Positions 27,145 through 34,865 are shown, counted from the stretch's first letter. The stretch is DNA of 64,000 nucleotides from an uncultured Faecalibacterium sp. (GCA_937907025.1 CALESJ010000003.1:33329-97328); one strand, 5' to 3'. Numbers and translations are program-made. Notes: generated from the letters alone by a model not told the origin.

Positions 27145-27503
27145 TCAGAATCCTCCATCTTTTCTGTAAACTTTTCGCCCATGATGCGTTCCATCTTTTT
27201 ATCCAGCGTTTCCACGCCGTCATAGCTGCCTGTGACGGTGTAGACTGTGCCGCCGATTTCCTTTTGCAAGGTGAACTCCGGCAGCCAGAACGCGGACAGA
27301 TTTTTCACGCAGAGATGGCCGTCCTCGTTGAAGTAGCAGTTGTGCCGTGGGTGGTCGGGCGGTAGGGGCTGCGGTTTGAGATAGGGGTCAGAGCAGGAGA
27401 AATAATATTCTGTCAGCTCATCGTGGTCGGCTTCTTCCCATAGCCGGATTTCCTCTAACAGCTCCGGGTCGATTTCATGTTCAAACTCTTTGTTCTTGTT
27501 CAT
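27141..27503 (-). CDS. Unknown 120-residue IME protein
   Basis: ATG at 27503 follows AAAGGAAACC; open frame farther upstream overlaps the relaxase gene and is not used. The protein is acidic (EHEIDPELLEEIRLWEEAD near the start) and contains HPRHNCYFNEDGHLCVKNLSAF and a C-terminal segment with TVYTVTGSYDG resembling small TnpW-like transposon proteins. It lies between relaxase and recombinase, overlapping the latter by 4 bp, so it is translated with it. No function is known to me. Confidence 0.7.
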   Translation of the reverse strand: MNKNKEFEHEIDPELLEEIRLWEEADHDELTEYYFSCSDPYLKPQPLPPDHPRHNCYFNEDGHLCVKNLSAFWLPEFTLQKEIGGTVYTVTGSYDGVETLDKKMERIMGEKFTEKMEDSE

Positions 27504-27526
27504 GGTGGTTTCCTTTCTCCGATGGC

Positions 27527-29020
27527 TCATCGGTCTATATTGTGATTTCTGGTTTTGCTCTGCTGCGGTGCGTCCTCTTTCAGCGCAATATCCACATAGC
27601 GGTGGATTTTTTGCAGATCGGAAACGACTTCCCGCTGTGCTTTCAGCTTGGCGTACTCCGCTTCGTTCTCGGCGGTCAGCTTCGCAAGCTCGGTCTGCCA
27701 CGCTTTATGGGTCAGTTTCATATCCGGCAAGTTCGCCCGTAGATAACGGTTAGCCGCTTCCCATATCGTGAGGTCGGCTCGATGCGTTTCTGCAAACTTT
27801 TCCTGCTTGCCTTTCCAACGGATTTGCTTGTATTCATCATGGACGGGCTTTGTCTTTTGGAAGTTCTGCGCCTGCTCAATCAGCTTTTGTAGCTGCTTAA
27901 TTCTCGCTTCCCTCGGCTTCATAGCACCACGGATTTCGCTTGCCTTGTCGCTGACAGAGGACAGGGCAGCGTCCAATTCCTCCAGAGTGAAGATACCCTT
28001 TTCCGCAAGAAGATTGACCGCTTTGGAAATGGCTTTGAGTTCATCGGCGGTGTGCTGTTGCTGCCAACTCTGCGAATACTTCCTGCCCTTTGCTTTCTGA
28101 ATATCCAGATAGCGGAACAGTAGCGTTGACAGGTCGGGAGATTTCGGCTGTTGTGGCTCGGCTCGCAAGGCTTCCTTTGCCTTGAAAATCTCGGACAGCC
28201 ATTCTTTCAGCTTGCCGATCTGCGCCCGGATTTCACGGAGCATACGATTAGCCGCCTTGATACTGCGGTTGAGTTCGCCACGCTCGGTAACGATGCCTTT
28301 CTTCTCCATCTGTGATGCCGCCACGCCGATGTGAACAGTCGGGATTTGCTCAATGCCCTGCCGTTCATAGCTGCGGTGGTCGATGCGTTCCGGGCGGTTA
28401 CTCTGCTCCAAAAAACTGTTGGCAAGGTCAGCCCACGCCTTGCGCCAGACCTCGGCGTTGTCGTGGCTGTTCCAGTCCACAAGGTCAACTTTTCGTGTCT
28501 TGTATCTGCCGCTTGCAAGACGGATGCGCTCGCCGTTTTCATCAAGCACATATTCCTTTTTGGATTTCGGAAGCCACTTGCCCTGCTCGTCCATCGGGCG
28601 CATCGTCAAGAGGATATGGGCGTGGGGATTGCCGCTGCCTGTGTCGTGGATATTGAAGTCGGCGCACATTCCTTTGGAAACAAATTGAGAGGAACAGTAT
28701 TCACGGACAAGCCGTAACTGTTCCTCTCTGGATAACTCTATGGGCAGGGCAACTTCCAACTCTCTTGCCAGTTGGGAATTGCCCGCCTTTTCGATTTCCT
28801 CCACGCTGTTCCATAGCGTTCCCCGGTCTTTGAAGCCTAGTGGAGCATTGGGTGGCAGCAGGATTTCGGAATGGACGATGCCGCCTTTCTTGGTGTAGTC
28901 GTGGGTTATGCCGTCCCATTCGTTTGTGATTTTCTCGCCGCTTCGGTAGGCAGCTGCTGCGACTGCGGATTTACCGCTGCCACGGCTGACGATCTTAATG
29001 CTGCAATGGTAAATTGCGAT
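27527..29020 (-). CDS. MobA/MobL (MobQ-type) relaxase with an apparent ATC start codon
   Basis: The conserved N-terminus reads AIYHCSIKIVSRGSGKSAV and then AAAAYRSGEKI, whose Tyr is the expected catalytic residue. The reading frame is open from a TAA at about 29042 to 27527 but has no ATG, GTG or TTG before the GTG at 28804. The codon where relatives have ATG is ATC (29018-29020), seven bases after GGGAGGT. From there the protein is 497 residues. The His triad segment NPHAHILLTMR follows, then a long coiled-coil C-terminus. It should nick oriT and lead the strand into a recipient. If the ATC is not used, the 425-residue product lacks the tyrosine motif and would be inactive. Confidence 0.85.
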   Translation of the reverse strand: MAIYHCSIKIVSRGSGKSAVAAAAYRSGEKITNEWDGITHDYTKKGGIVHSEILLPPNAPLGFKDRGTLWNSVEEIEKAGNSQLARELEVALPIELSREEQLRLVREYCSSQFVSKGMCADFNIHDTGSGNPHAHILLTMRPMDEQGKWLPKSKKEYVLDENGERIRLASGRYKTRKVDLVDWNSHDNAEVWRKAWADLANSFLEQSNRPERIDHRSYERQGIEQIPTVHIGVAASQMEKKGIVTERGELNRSIKAANRMLREIRAQIGKLKEWLSEIFKAKEALRAEPQQPKSPDLSTLLFRYLDIQKAKGRKYSQSWQQQHTADELKAISKAVNLLAEKGIFTLEELDAALSSVSDKASEIRGAMKPREARIKQLQKLIEQAQNFQKTKPVHDEYKQIRWKGKQEKFAETHRADLTIWEAANRYLRANLPDMKLTHKAWQTELAKLTAENEAEYAKLKAQREVVSDLQKIHRYVDIALKEDAPQQSKTRNHNIDR

Positions 29021-29068
29021 AGTACCACCTCCCGGTTTCGGTTATTCAGACTTGTGGAAAGTGAATAG

Positions 29069-29264
29069 CTTGCGAAGCAAGGTGTTCGCTTTCCGCAAGT
29101 GCGCTAAATGGTAGACAGCGTAAGCTGTCGCAGGGAAAATGCAGTTTTCCCTGTGCGGCGCAAGCCGCCAATGTGGGAGTGTGGATTTCCCACGCTCCCA
29201 CAAAGCCCTCGGCAGAGCGCACGACACCCGACAGGGTGTATAAGTGCGCCCTTGTAAACAAGGG
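29069..29264. repeat. Array of seven consecutive hairpins upstream of the relaxase
   Basis: Inverted repeats in order: CTTGC/GCAAG (29069-29081), GACAGC/GCTGTC (29114-29129), CAGGGAAAA/TTTTCCCTG (29131-29153), GCGGC/GCCGC (29155-29168), GTGGGAG/CTCCCAC (29173-29201), ACACCC/GGGTGT (29224-29239), CCCTTGT/ACAAGGG (29249-29264). Nothing here encodes a convincing protein. The density of hairpins between relaxase and DUF3847 genes fits a transfer origin. Confidence 0.8.
29224..29264 (+). other. Predicted oriT core with MOBQ-type nick motif
   Basis: The hairpin ACACCC/GGGTGT is followed directly by ATAAGTGCGCCCTTG (29240-29254). ATAAGTGCGCCCTT is the nick-region core known from RSF1010/pSC101- and pSK41/pIP501-type origins, where the hairpin sits just 5' of the nick. 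Cleavage is expected at or next to the end of GCGCCCT (about 29252). In this orientation the relaxase gene would enter the recipient last. Confidence 0.75.
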
Positions 29265-29266
29265 TA

Positions 29267-29563
29267 TTATTCCGTAACCCCTCCCTCGGCTCGTTTTTTC
29301 AAAAATGCTTTTGCTTCCTCGCTGTGTACTGCGTGGTAAAGGTAGTCTTTCGCTTCCTCGTCCGTCATGGCGATCAACTCCGGCACGATGCTTTCCAGAT
29401 AGCCGCCACGGGCGCAAAGGCGGTGCGTTCTGATGCGGCGTTCCTCTACGAACAACTTCCGTGTCAGCACTTTCTCCCGGTTTTGATACTGTCGTAGCTG
29501 CTTTTGTGCAAGCTCCAATTCGGCGTTACATTCTGCAAGGGTGGTCGGTTGTTTTCTCGGCAT
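29267..29563 (-). CDS. DUF3847-family protein
   Basis: 98 residues. An N-terminal coiled coil (ECNAELELAQKQLRQYQNRE) is followed by RRIRTHRLCARGGYLESI, the signature of DUF3847 proteins that accompany MobA/MobL relaxases in clostridial elements. It may be an accessory DNA-binding protein of the relaxosome; that role is inference from its place beside oriT. AGGAGG precedes the ATG at 29563. Confidence 0.8.
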   Translation of the reverse strand: MPRKQPTTLAECNAELELAQKQLRQYQNREKVLTRKLFVEERRIRTHRLCARGGYLESIVPELIAMTDEEAKDYLYHAVHSEEAKAFLKKRAEGGVTE

Positions 29564-29598
29564 ATCGTTCCTCCTATGATTTTGTTTTGGATATGAAA

Positions 29599-29629
29599 AG
29601 ACCGCCTACCTTTTTACGGTAGACGGTCT
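29599..29629 (-). terminator. Terminator after the R-M cargo
   Basis: A 12-base stem with one mismatch (29599-29610 with 29618-29629) is followed on the minus strand by TTTTC. It separates the restriction cargo from the DUF3847 gene. Confidence 0.7.
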
Positions 29630-29639
29630 GTCATTCGTT

Positions 29640-29819
29640 TTATCGGCAATCTTTACACCAAGACTGGTTTCTGACTTGCCCATTTTCGCCTTTTTTCATT
29701 TTTCTATAACCAAAGTCGCTCAACGGTTTTTCTTTGCCACAGTGAGGACAAATACGAGTAGGCTCGCTACCGTTGTATCCACTTGATTGAATAATTGGTC
29801 TTTGCTTATTGTCTGCCAT
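29640..29819 (-). CDS. 59-residue zinc-ribbon protein
   Basis: ATG at 29819 follows AGGAGGG. The product contains two cysteine pairs, CPHCGKEKPLSDF and WCKDC, as in short zinc-binding modules often joined to HNH nucleases or other DNA-binding proteins. It follows the restriction endonuclease gene by 28 bases and may be an R-M accessory protein. Function is unknown. Confidence 0.65.
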   Translation of the reverse strand: MADNKQRPIIQSSGYNGSEPTRICPHCGKEKPLSDFGYRKMKKGENGQVRNQSWCKDCR

Positions 29820-29847
29820 GCTTTCCACCCTCCTTTTCAGCGGAGAG

Positions 29848-31119
29848 TTATTCTTCAACAATTCCCAAAATCCAGTTTATCCAACCTATGACTGTGGAAG
29901 AACGCCGTAAATATGTGCTGTCAGCTTCAACATGATATAGGCTTGAGTTCTTCATAATTTGGATGATGGTTTGTTTATCCGGCATTTCTCCGCATTGTAG
30001 ATGTAGTTTTAAGGTTTCGTTGAATACCTTGTGCATCAATATCTGTGTCACAAGAGCAAGTTGGCGTTCCTTGTACTCCAACCCCATTATATGATGTCCA
30101 CGGGCAGACAACTGGAAAAGAATGTTCCCATCTTCGTCATGCCCTTTGTCGATAAGCCCAAGGTATCGTCCTGCATCAGTATAATAATTTGTCTGCCGCT
30201 CATCAAATGCGTATTCCGATGTTATATCTTGCTTTGTCATCGGTTTCTCATTTAACAACTCGATAAGGTTTACTATCCGGGACATACGGTCAGCTTGGGG
30301 AAATGAAATTTCAGGCTCAGTTACCAACGGAACAGTTGTCAAAAGGTTTTCAATATCTGACAAGCAGATTTCAGTTGCGATCACATAATTCTTCTGCTTT
30401 ACCAGTCTAAGCGAATTATAGTTTTGAGGATCGTCAAACTGATATTGATACAAGTTAAACATACCGTTTGAAAAGATAAGGAACACAGGCTTGACCGGCT
30501 TGGTTACTCGGCTACTCCATACACGGAAAGGGTAGTAGAGCTGCCTTACAAGAAAATCATCAGACAAGTCTCGTTTCGCTTCAAAAAGAGAAAGATAGTT
30601 AATTCCCTCGTATGCGGCATCAATCTCTATTTGAGAATTTGATACAGCGACATATTTAGTGCCGGTGTCTGTTTCAATATTAAAGCCAAAACCGCCGGAA
30701 CTCATGCGACCGCTTACTGTTGACACGAGAGCATCATCTTCCAAAAAATCACTCAATATGCCACAAGCATTTGCACAATTCAAAGCAATGGCTTCGCTCA
30801 CAAGAAACTGCGGCATTAGGCTTTGGATATGAGCAGGAATTGAAATTCTCTGTGCATCAGCAACAGGGGGTTCAAATTCTTTATATGCAGAGAATGATGA
30901 AATAACATAATCGCCACGAGTGATAGGCAAAATCGCTAATCCGTTGTCTGCAAAAACAGATGGGAGATTAACTTTGTGGTCAAACTTAGTCATTAGCCTC
31001 GGCTCACGAAATTCTTTGATTTGGTTTGCCGATATTACAAATTGACCACTCCTTTGGATTTCATCAAGAATATCGTACTTGTCAAAGAGGGCTTGCCAAG
31101 CAGTATCATTCAGTCCCAT
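29848..31119 (-). CDS. Type II restriction endonuclease (PD-(D/E)XK fold)
   Basis: 423 residues. The probable active site is IEIDAAYEG with Asp167 and Glu171, then SLFEAKRDL with Glu180 and Lys182, matching the D-(X)n-E-X-K pattern. The C-terminal part includes a winged-helix-like stretch (MTKQDITSEYAFDERQTNYY). The start at 31119 lies inside the end of the methylase gene (14-bp overlap), so the pair is translated together, usual for restriction and modification partners. The recognition sequence cannot be read from the protein. Base composition is clearly more AT-rich than the rest of the element. Confidence 0.83.
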   Translation of the reverse strand: MGLNDTAWQALFDKYDILDEIQRSGQFVISANQIKEFREPRLMTKFDHKVNLPSVFADNGLAILPITRGDYVISSFSAYKEFEPPVADAQRISIPAHIQSLMPQFLVSEAIALNCANACGILSDFLEDDALVSTVSGRMSSGGFGFNIETDTGTKYVAVSNSQIEIDAAYEGINYLSLFEAKRDLSDDFLVRQLYYPFRVWSSRVTKPVKPVFLIFSNGMFNLYQYQFDDPQNYNSLRLVKQKNYVIATEICLSDIENLLTTVPLVTEPEISFPQADRMSRIVNLIELLNEKPMTKQDITSEYAFDERQTNYYTDAGRYLGLIDKGHDEDGNILFQLSARGHHIMGLEYKERQLALVTQILMHKVFNETLKLHLQCGEMPDKQTIIQIMKNSSLYHVEADSTYLRRSSTVIGWINWILGIVEE

Positions 31120-31948
31120 AATTTCTGATTAGCACCTCCTCTATTGCCCCTCGCTTGCTTGCATCTGCGTTGATTGCTCGCTTTGCCTTTACGATTGTAA
31201 TATCGTAATCCTTATACAAATCCTTGATAAAATCGGTGGCTGAGTTAGAAAGCATGAATTTTACTCCACGCTTCGTCAGCTCATCACAGCACTGCTTCAA
31301 TCTAATCTGCTCGTTTCGGTCAAAGCCGCCCTTGTTATAACCTGTGAAACTTGCTGTATCTGAAACAGGATCGTATGGGGGATCAAGATATACAAAACCG
31401 CCTTTATTTACTCGTTTCAAAGTTTCAGCAAAATCCTCACTATAAAATGTGATATTGCTTGATGCAAAATATTTGCTAACAGCCCGAAGAACAGGCTCAT
31501 TAACTATATTGGGGTTTTTGTAGTGACCAAACGGAGAATTAAACTCACCAGAAGAATTAACCCGGAAAAGCCCATTGAAACAAGTTTTGTTAAGATAGAT
31601 CAATCTGGAAGCTCGCTCAACCTTCGTCATCGCTTGGTATGCTTCCTTATCTCTATCCATATCTCGCAGTGCATAAAAATACTCTGAAGTGTTTTCATGT
31701 TTTTTCAAATCTTCAAGCAGAGATTCGAGGTCATCACGAATTGTTTCGTAAACAGCTACCAAATCCCCGTTTAAGTCATTGACGATAGCTTTAGATGGCT
31801 GAATGGAAAAAAGAACAGCACCGCCACCTAAAAATGGCTCACAATAAGAAGCGATCCGCTTTGGAAGCAAAGGCGTAATCTCATCTAAAAGCTGGCGTTT
31901 TCCGCCAACCCATTTAACAACTGGGGCAACCAGTTTGTTTTTTGCCAT
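31106..31948 (-). CDS. Dam-family (D12 class) adenine-N6 DNA methyltransferase
   Basis: 280 residues from the ATG at 31948, after AAGGAGG; a GTG two codons upstream lies within the ribosome site. The SAM-binding motif is VVKWVGGKRQLL, followed by EPFLGGGAVLF and the catalytic DPPY at 189-192. The domain order is that of the Dam/DpnM class. It protects the host from the endonuclease encoded next to it. AT-rich like its partner, and first gene of the cargo. Confidence 0.92.
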   Translation of the reverse strand: MAKNKLVAPVVKWVGGKRQLLDEITPLLPKRIASYCEPFLGGGAVLFSIQPSKAIVNDLNGDLVAVYETIRDDLESLLEDLKKHENTSEYFYALRDMDRDKEAYQAMTKVERASRLIYLNKTCFNGLFRVNSSGEFNSPFGHYKNPNIVNEPVLRAVSKYFASSNITFYSEDFAETLKRVNKGGFVYLDPPYDPVSDTASFTGYNKGGFDRNEQIRLKQCCDELTKRGVKFMLSNSATDFIKDLYKDYDITIVKAKRAINADASKRGAIEEVLIRNYGTE

Positions 31949-32005
31949 TACCACACCTCCTTACAGATCTTTTCATAGTAATTATAGCAAAACAGTCTCA
32001 TTTTT

Positions 32006-32305
32006 TCAATCACCTTGCTGCATAAAACTTGTAACTTTTTTTGCATAGTCACTCGCCGCCCGTCGGCGTTCCTCGCTGTACGGTGCGGTCAGACGGAAAG
32101 ACAATCGCCCCTTTTCAATCTCAAACGCCTTGTAGCCTGTTTCGCTATCCTCGTCCGTCATAGTGCAATGGTCGGGGTACCGCTCCGCATAGGCGGTCAG
32201 CCGCTTCTTCAAGTCGGTGTTGTGGGTGTAGACGGTGATCCTGCTCTTGGTTTCATCAAAAAAGATTTCTGTGGTTTTCTGCCGCTTGGTAAGTCCTGTT
32301 CGCAT
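32006..32305 (-). CDS. Unknown 99-residue IME protein
   Basis: ATG at 32305 follows AAAGGAG. The product is charged, with EIFFDETKSRITVYTHN near the start and FEIEKGRLSFRLTAPYS later, giving a small alpha/beta appearance. Similar small proteins are common in clostridial integrative elements but I know no function. It may be regulatory or unrelated cargo. Confidence 0.65.
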   Translation of the reverse strand: MRTGLTKRQKTTEIFFDETKSRITVYTHNTDLKKRLTAYAERYPDHCTMTDEDSETGYKAFEIEKGRLSFRLTAPYSEERRRAASDYAKKVTSFMQQGD

Positions 32306-32438
32306 TTTAACTCCTTTCTGCGCCCCTGTTACGCAGTAGGGGCATTTTTCGGGTGTTTTTCCCGGCTCTTGACTTGGGAAAAACGGCGATTTTCAAATAG
32401 AAACTGCTCGGACAGGGAGTAGTGCGTCCGGGCAGTCG

Positions 32439-32663
32439 TTATTGGCTGTTTTCTGTTTTTCTCGGCTCTTGACTGTTGGTGTGTTTTTTCAGCCAGAGCA
32501 ATAAATCCTGCTTTATGACCAGCTTCCTCCCGCCGATTTTCAGCGTGGGGAAATCGTCTGCGTTCAGCAGATTGTAAGCCCCGGCTTTGGATAGGTGCAA
32601 CGCCTCGGCAAGCTGCTTTGCGTTCAGCACATCGGGTAGATTTGCAAACGGCTCTTTGCTCAT
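32439..32663 (-). CDS. Excisionase-type helix-turn-helix protein
   Basis: 74 residues from the ATG at 32663, after AAAGGAG. The MerR/Xis-like helix-turn-helix reads VLNAKQLAEALHLSKAGAYNLLN, followed by the wing FPTLKIGGRKLVIKQDLLLWL. Such proteins direct excision by the element recombinase or regulate the element genes. The 133 bases after its stop hold only a small hairpin (near 32320-32345). Confidence 0.85.
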   Translation of the reverse strand: MSKEPFANLPDVLNAKQLAEALHLSKAGAYNLLNADDFPTLKIGGRKLVIKQDLLLWLKKHTNSQEPRKTENSQ

Positions 32664-32729
32664 TGATACTCCTTTCCCACACGAAAAACAGCAACCACCT
32701 TTCGGGTGACTGCTGCCGTTCTGCGTCAT

Positions 32730-33662
32730 TTACTTGTCCAGATATTTTCCGTATTCAGCGGTCACAAAATCCTCATAGGCACTTGCGATTTTTGCAATCC
32801 GCTTGTGTACCGCACTTGCGGTTTTGTAGCCAACCTTGTCTGCGATCTCCTGCTCGGTGTGTCCGTCCATTCGTAGCTTCAATATCTCCCGGTCTTTGTC
32901 GGTGATATTCTGCTCGGCAAAGGCGGCAATCTGCATTTCGGAGATAACCATCTGCTCAAACTCGCTTCGTGGGTCGGCTACCTCAAAAATGTCTCCGTTC
33001 TCGCTCTCCATCATTTCGTCCAGAGAGATAGGCTTGCCGGAACGGTTGTGATACCACTTCCGCATGAAGTCGGTCTTGACGGTGCTACTTGTGGTTTCGT
33101 AGTCCTCAACCGTCCTGTTCTCCCAGATAGCATCAATCATCGGTTGCCAGTTTTCTTCCGCAATTACCATATCGGTGACATTGCCGATCAGATTGCTGAA
33201 CTGCTGATAGGTCAGCCACGGCACTTCAACACCCTGCGGGATATTGTATAGGTTTTGAAAGCCAAGTCCGTGTTGCTCAAACTTCATTCGGATATATGGA
33301 ATGATGTTGTATGAGAGCCGCCACAAGGGGAAGTAGCCCGCATACTGCTTCATATCGCCGGGAATATCACGGTAGTTTCCCTTGCGGTCTTTCACTTGGA
33401 AGAACTGCCATGCACTCCACGAATAGCAATCCCACACAAGCAGCTTAAACATATCGTCACAAACGATGCTGTCATACTTGTCCGTTCGCAAAACCTCGTA
33501 AGGGCAGCGTGGCAAGTCAAAAGCCGGTTTCCACTTCTCGGCAAGCTCCTTTGGCAGACTGTAAAACAAAGTCAGCCACGATTTGTCGCTATCCTGAGGT
33601 ATCTCGATGATTTCACCGGGCAGCACCACAAGAAAGCCTTTGGGGTCTTTCGGTTGTGTCAT
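32730..33662 (-). CDS. Sigma-70 region-4-like regulator of the IME
   Basis: 310 residues. The C-terminal roughly 80 residues form a sigma-70 region-4/LuxR-type helix-turn-helix (ITDKDREILKLRMDGHTEQEIADKVG). The N-terminal part is unlike sigma region 2 and has many aromatic residues. GGAGGTGA precedes the ATG at 33662. As first gene of the element it probably controls excision and transfer genes. Whether it is a true sigma factor is open. Confidence 0.75.
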   Translation of the reverse strand: MTQPKDPKGFLVVLPGEIIEIPQDSDKSWLTLFYSLPKELAEKWKPAFDLPRCPYEVLRTDKYDSIVCDDMFKLLVWDCYSWSAWQFFQVKDRKGNYRDIPGDMKQYAGYFPLWRLSYNIIPYIRMKFEQHGLGFQNLYNIPQGVEVPWLTYQQFSNLIGNVTDMVIAEENWQPMIDAIWENRTVEDYETTSSTVKTDFMRKWYHNRSGKPISLDEMMESENGDIFEVADPRSEFEQMVISEMQIAAFAEQNITDKDREILKLRMDGHTEQEIADKVGYKTASAVHKRIAKIASAYEDFVTAEYGKYLDK

Positions 33663-33801
33663 AGCGTCACCTCCAATCGTTTATTTTTGCCCCTCTACTA
33701 TATATGGCATGAGAAAGTTCAAATTGTTCCAATGCGGCAAAAGTTTTTTGAGATTTTTTGAAAAAACCTCGGAAAGGAATGGAAAGGATAGATACGATAT
33801 G

Positions 33802-33810
33802 ATTATAGCA
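33802..33810 (-). promoter_or_regulatory. Extended -10 promoter of the IME regulator
   Basis: On the minus strand TGCTATAAT is an extended -10 box about 140 bases upstream of the start codon. No good -35 is seen. The long leader contains further AT-rich inverted repeats. Confidence 0.5.
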
Positions 33811-33856
33811 AAAAAGTGTGAATAAATCTATTGCTTCTACGCAAGGGCAAAAAATA

Positions 33857-33888
33857 AGCGATACTCGGTCAAAAAACCAAGTATCGCT
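33857..33888. terminator. Bidirectional terminator inside the IME right end
   Basis: A 13-bp stem with one mismatch (33857-33869 with 33876-33888) is followed by CATTTTTTCG on the plus strand and TTATTTTTTG on the minus strand. It may shield the element from read-through out of or into host DNA. Confidence 0.85.
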
Positions 33889-33944
33889 CATTTTTTCGTT
33901 AGCCAATCCCGCCTGACAGATGCTGTAAGTGTAATTTTTGGTGA

Positions 33945-33956
33945 ATTACTTTCTTA
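33945..33956. repeat. Right terminal inverted repeat of the IME
   Basis: ATTACTTTCTTA, the inverse of 25362-25373. Confidence 0.7.
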
Positions 33957-34039
33957 CGAGCACCCGTCTAAACGGCCGGGGTTTTTAGGTATTTTCCTGG
34001 TTTTGCGCCGGGCCGGTCCTGTTGCAGGGGCGGCCCGGG

Positions 34040-34351
34040 TCATTTCCGGTTCAGGCGCCGGATGGCGCTGATGATCAGGATGAGGTCGTCACTGTCCAGT
34101 TTTTTCATTTCCTCAATGGCTGTCTGGAGCATGACGGGATTTTCCAGAGAATCATCAAAAAACTGGCTGGGCGTAATTTCAAAGTAATCACATATCTGAA
34201 GAAATTCCGCCATGGGCGGCAGCGATTTACCCGACGAGATATTGTAAATGTAGCTGCGGCTGTGGCCCAGGTCGTAGCTCATCTGGTATTCCGAAACGCC
34301 TTTCTGCAGCCGCAGCTGCGTGATCCTGTCCCGGACAAATTTGGTATCCAT
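34040..34351 (-). CDS. XRE-family transcriptional regulator (SinR-like)
   Basis: 103 residues from the ATG at 34351; a GTG at 34369 is an alternative. The helix-turn-helix reads ITQLRLQKGVSEYQMSYDLGHSRSYIYNISSG, followed by a segment seen in Cro/CI-type repressors of clostridia (FLQICDYFEITPSQFF). It is divergent from the SipW/TasA-like genes with 268 bases between, so it is the obvious candidate for their control, as SinR is for tapA-sipW-tasA in Bacillus subtilis. Confidence 0.85.
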   Translation of the reverse strand: MDTKFVRDRITQLRLQKGVSEYQMSYDLGHSRSYIYNISSGKSLPPMAEFLQICDYFEITPSQFFDDSLENPVMLQTAIEEMKKLDSDDLILIISAIRRLNRK

Positions 34352-34432
34352 TCGTATACTTTGCACCACCTATCTAGTTACCATTGTAGGCAGCACATTT
34401 TGCCAATACTCCAGCTCATTACGTTTTTTTGC

Positions 34433-34462
34433 TTGAAATAGTCTTCTAAAATATGTTATACT
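34433..34462 (+). promoter_or_regulatory. Sigma-A promoter of the SipW locus
   Basis: TTGAAA (34433-34438) and TATACT (34457-34462) are 18 bases apart. Just downstream are repeated TTAC elements (CAGTTACGTTACATAATG), a possible operator for the XRE regulator. The leader to the first ATG is about 150 bases. Confidence 0.6.
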
Positions 34463-34619
34463 ACAAGCAGTTACGTTACATAATGATTATCTTTAACATT
34501 TAGAGTATTTTATGCTGCTTATAACATAAATCCCTGGCAAGGGCCGTCTTTTCTGCCAAAGACCGCCTTGCGGAACAGCTTTCTCGTACATTGCCGAAAA
34601 CGAAGGAGATGGTGCCGGT

Positions 34620-34865
34620 ATGTCCAAGAAGCAGCCATTGCTGGAAATGCTCTGCGCTTTCATGGAATGCGACTACCTGTCCGATCTGCGGTTCCTTTCG
34701 CGGGGGCAGCGCCGGCGTCTGGCCGGAAAGCTGGAACGCCTCCCGGTACAGGAGGAGGACCTGCGCGAATGGAACGACGCCCTGGAATACCTGACCCAAT
34801 CCCCGCCCCAGCCGACGGCCCGGGCTGCCCGGGACCGGCTGGTACAGCAGCTGTGCAACGGCTGA
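34620..34865 (+). CDS. Unknown 81-residue cytoplasmic protein before sipW
   Basis: ATG at 34620 follows AAGGAG. The sequence is charged and helical (RFLSRGQRRRLAGKLERLP), with no signal or membrane segment. It is first in the SipW operon and may be a regulator or adaptor of the locus. I do not recognise it. Confidence 0.65.
   Translation: MSKKQPLLEMLCAFMECDYLSDLRFLSRGQRRRLAGKLERLPVQEEDLREWNDALEYLTQSPPQPTARAARDRLVQQLCNG

Larger units (their letters stand above)
25362..33956. mobile_element. Integrative mobilizable element with serine recombinase, relaxase, oriT and type II R-M cargo
   Basis: A block of about 8.6 kb with lower GC than the chromosome on both sides. It is bounded by the 12-bp inverted repeat TAAGAAAGTAAT (25362-25373) and its complement (33945-33956). 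All genes are on the minus strand. The order from the right end is: sigma-like regulator, excisionase-like HTH protein, unknown 99-residue protein, DNA methylase, restriction enzyme, zinc-ribbon protein, DUF3847 protein, oriT, relaxase, 120-residue protein and large serine recombinase. There is no type IV secretion or coupling gene, so it would need a helper to transfer. Flanking host DNA carries CCCCGGCC on the left and GGCCGGGG on the right, suggesting insertion into a terminator hairpin. The exact crossover bases cannot be fixed without an empty site. Confidence 0.88.
33663..34039. other. Gene-free right end of the IME and host junction
   Basis: No supported gene. It holds the leader and promoter of the sigma-like gene, a terminator, the right inverted repeat of the element, and after 33956 a host stretch with CCCGTCTAAACGGCCGGGG then TTTTT, which looks like half of a host terminator. 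A 79-codon open frame at 33667-33906 has no ribosome site and is not called. Confidence 0.7.

Noticed and set aside
29046..29417. 123-codon open frame across the hairpin region
   Set aside because: It overlaps the predicted oriT and the DUF3847 gene in another frame, has no ribosome site, and translates to low-complexity sequence.
33667..33906. 79-codon minus-strand frame at the IME right end
   Set aside because: No ribosome site; it covers a terminator hairpin and the sigma-gene promoter.
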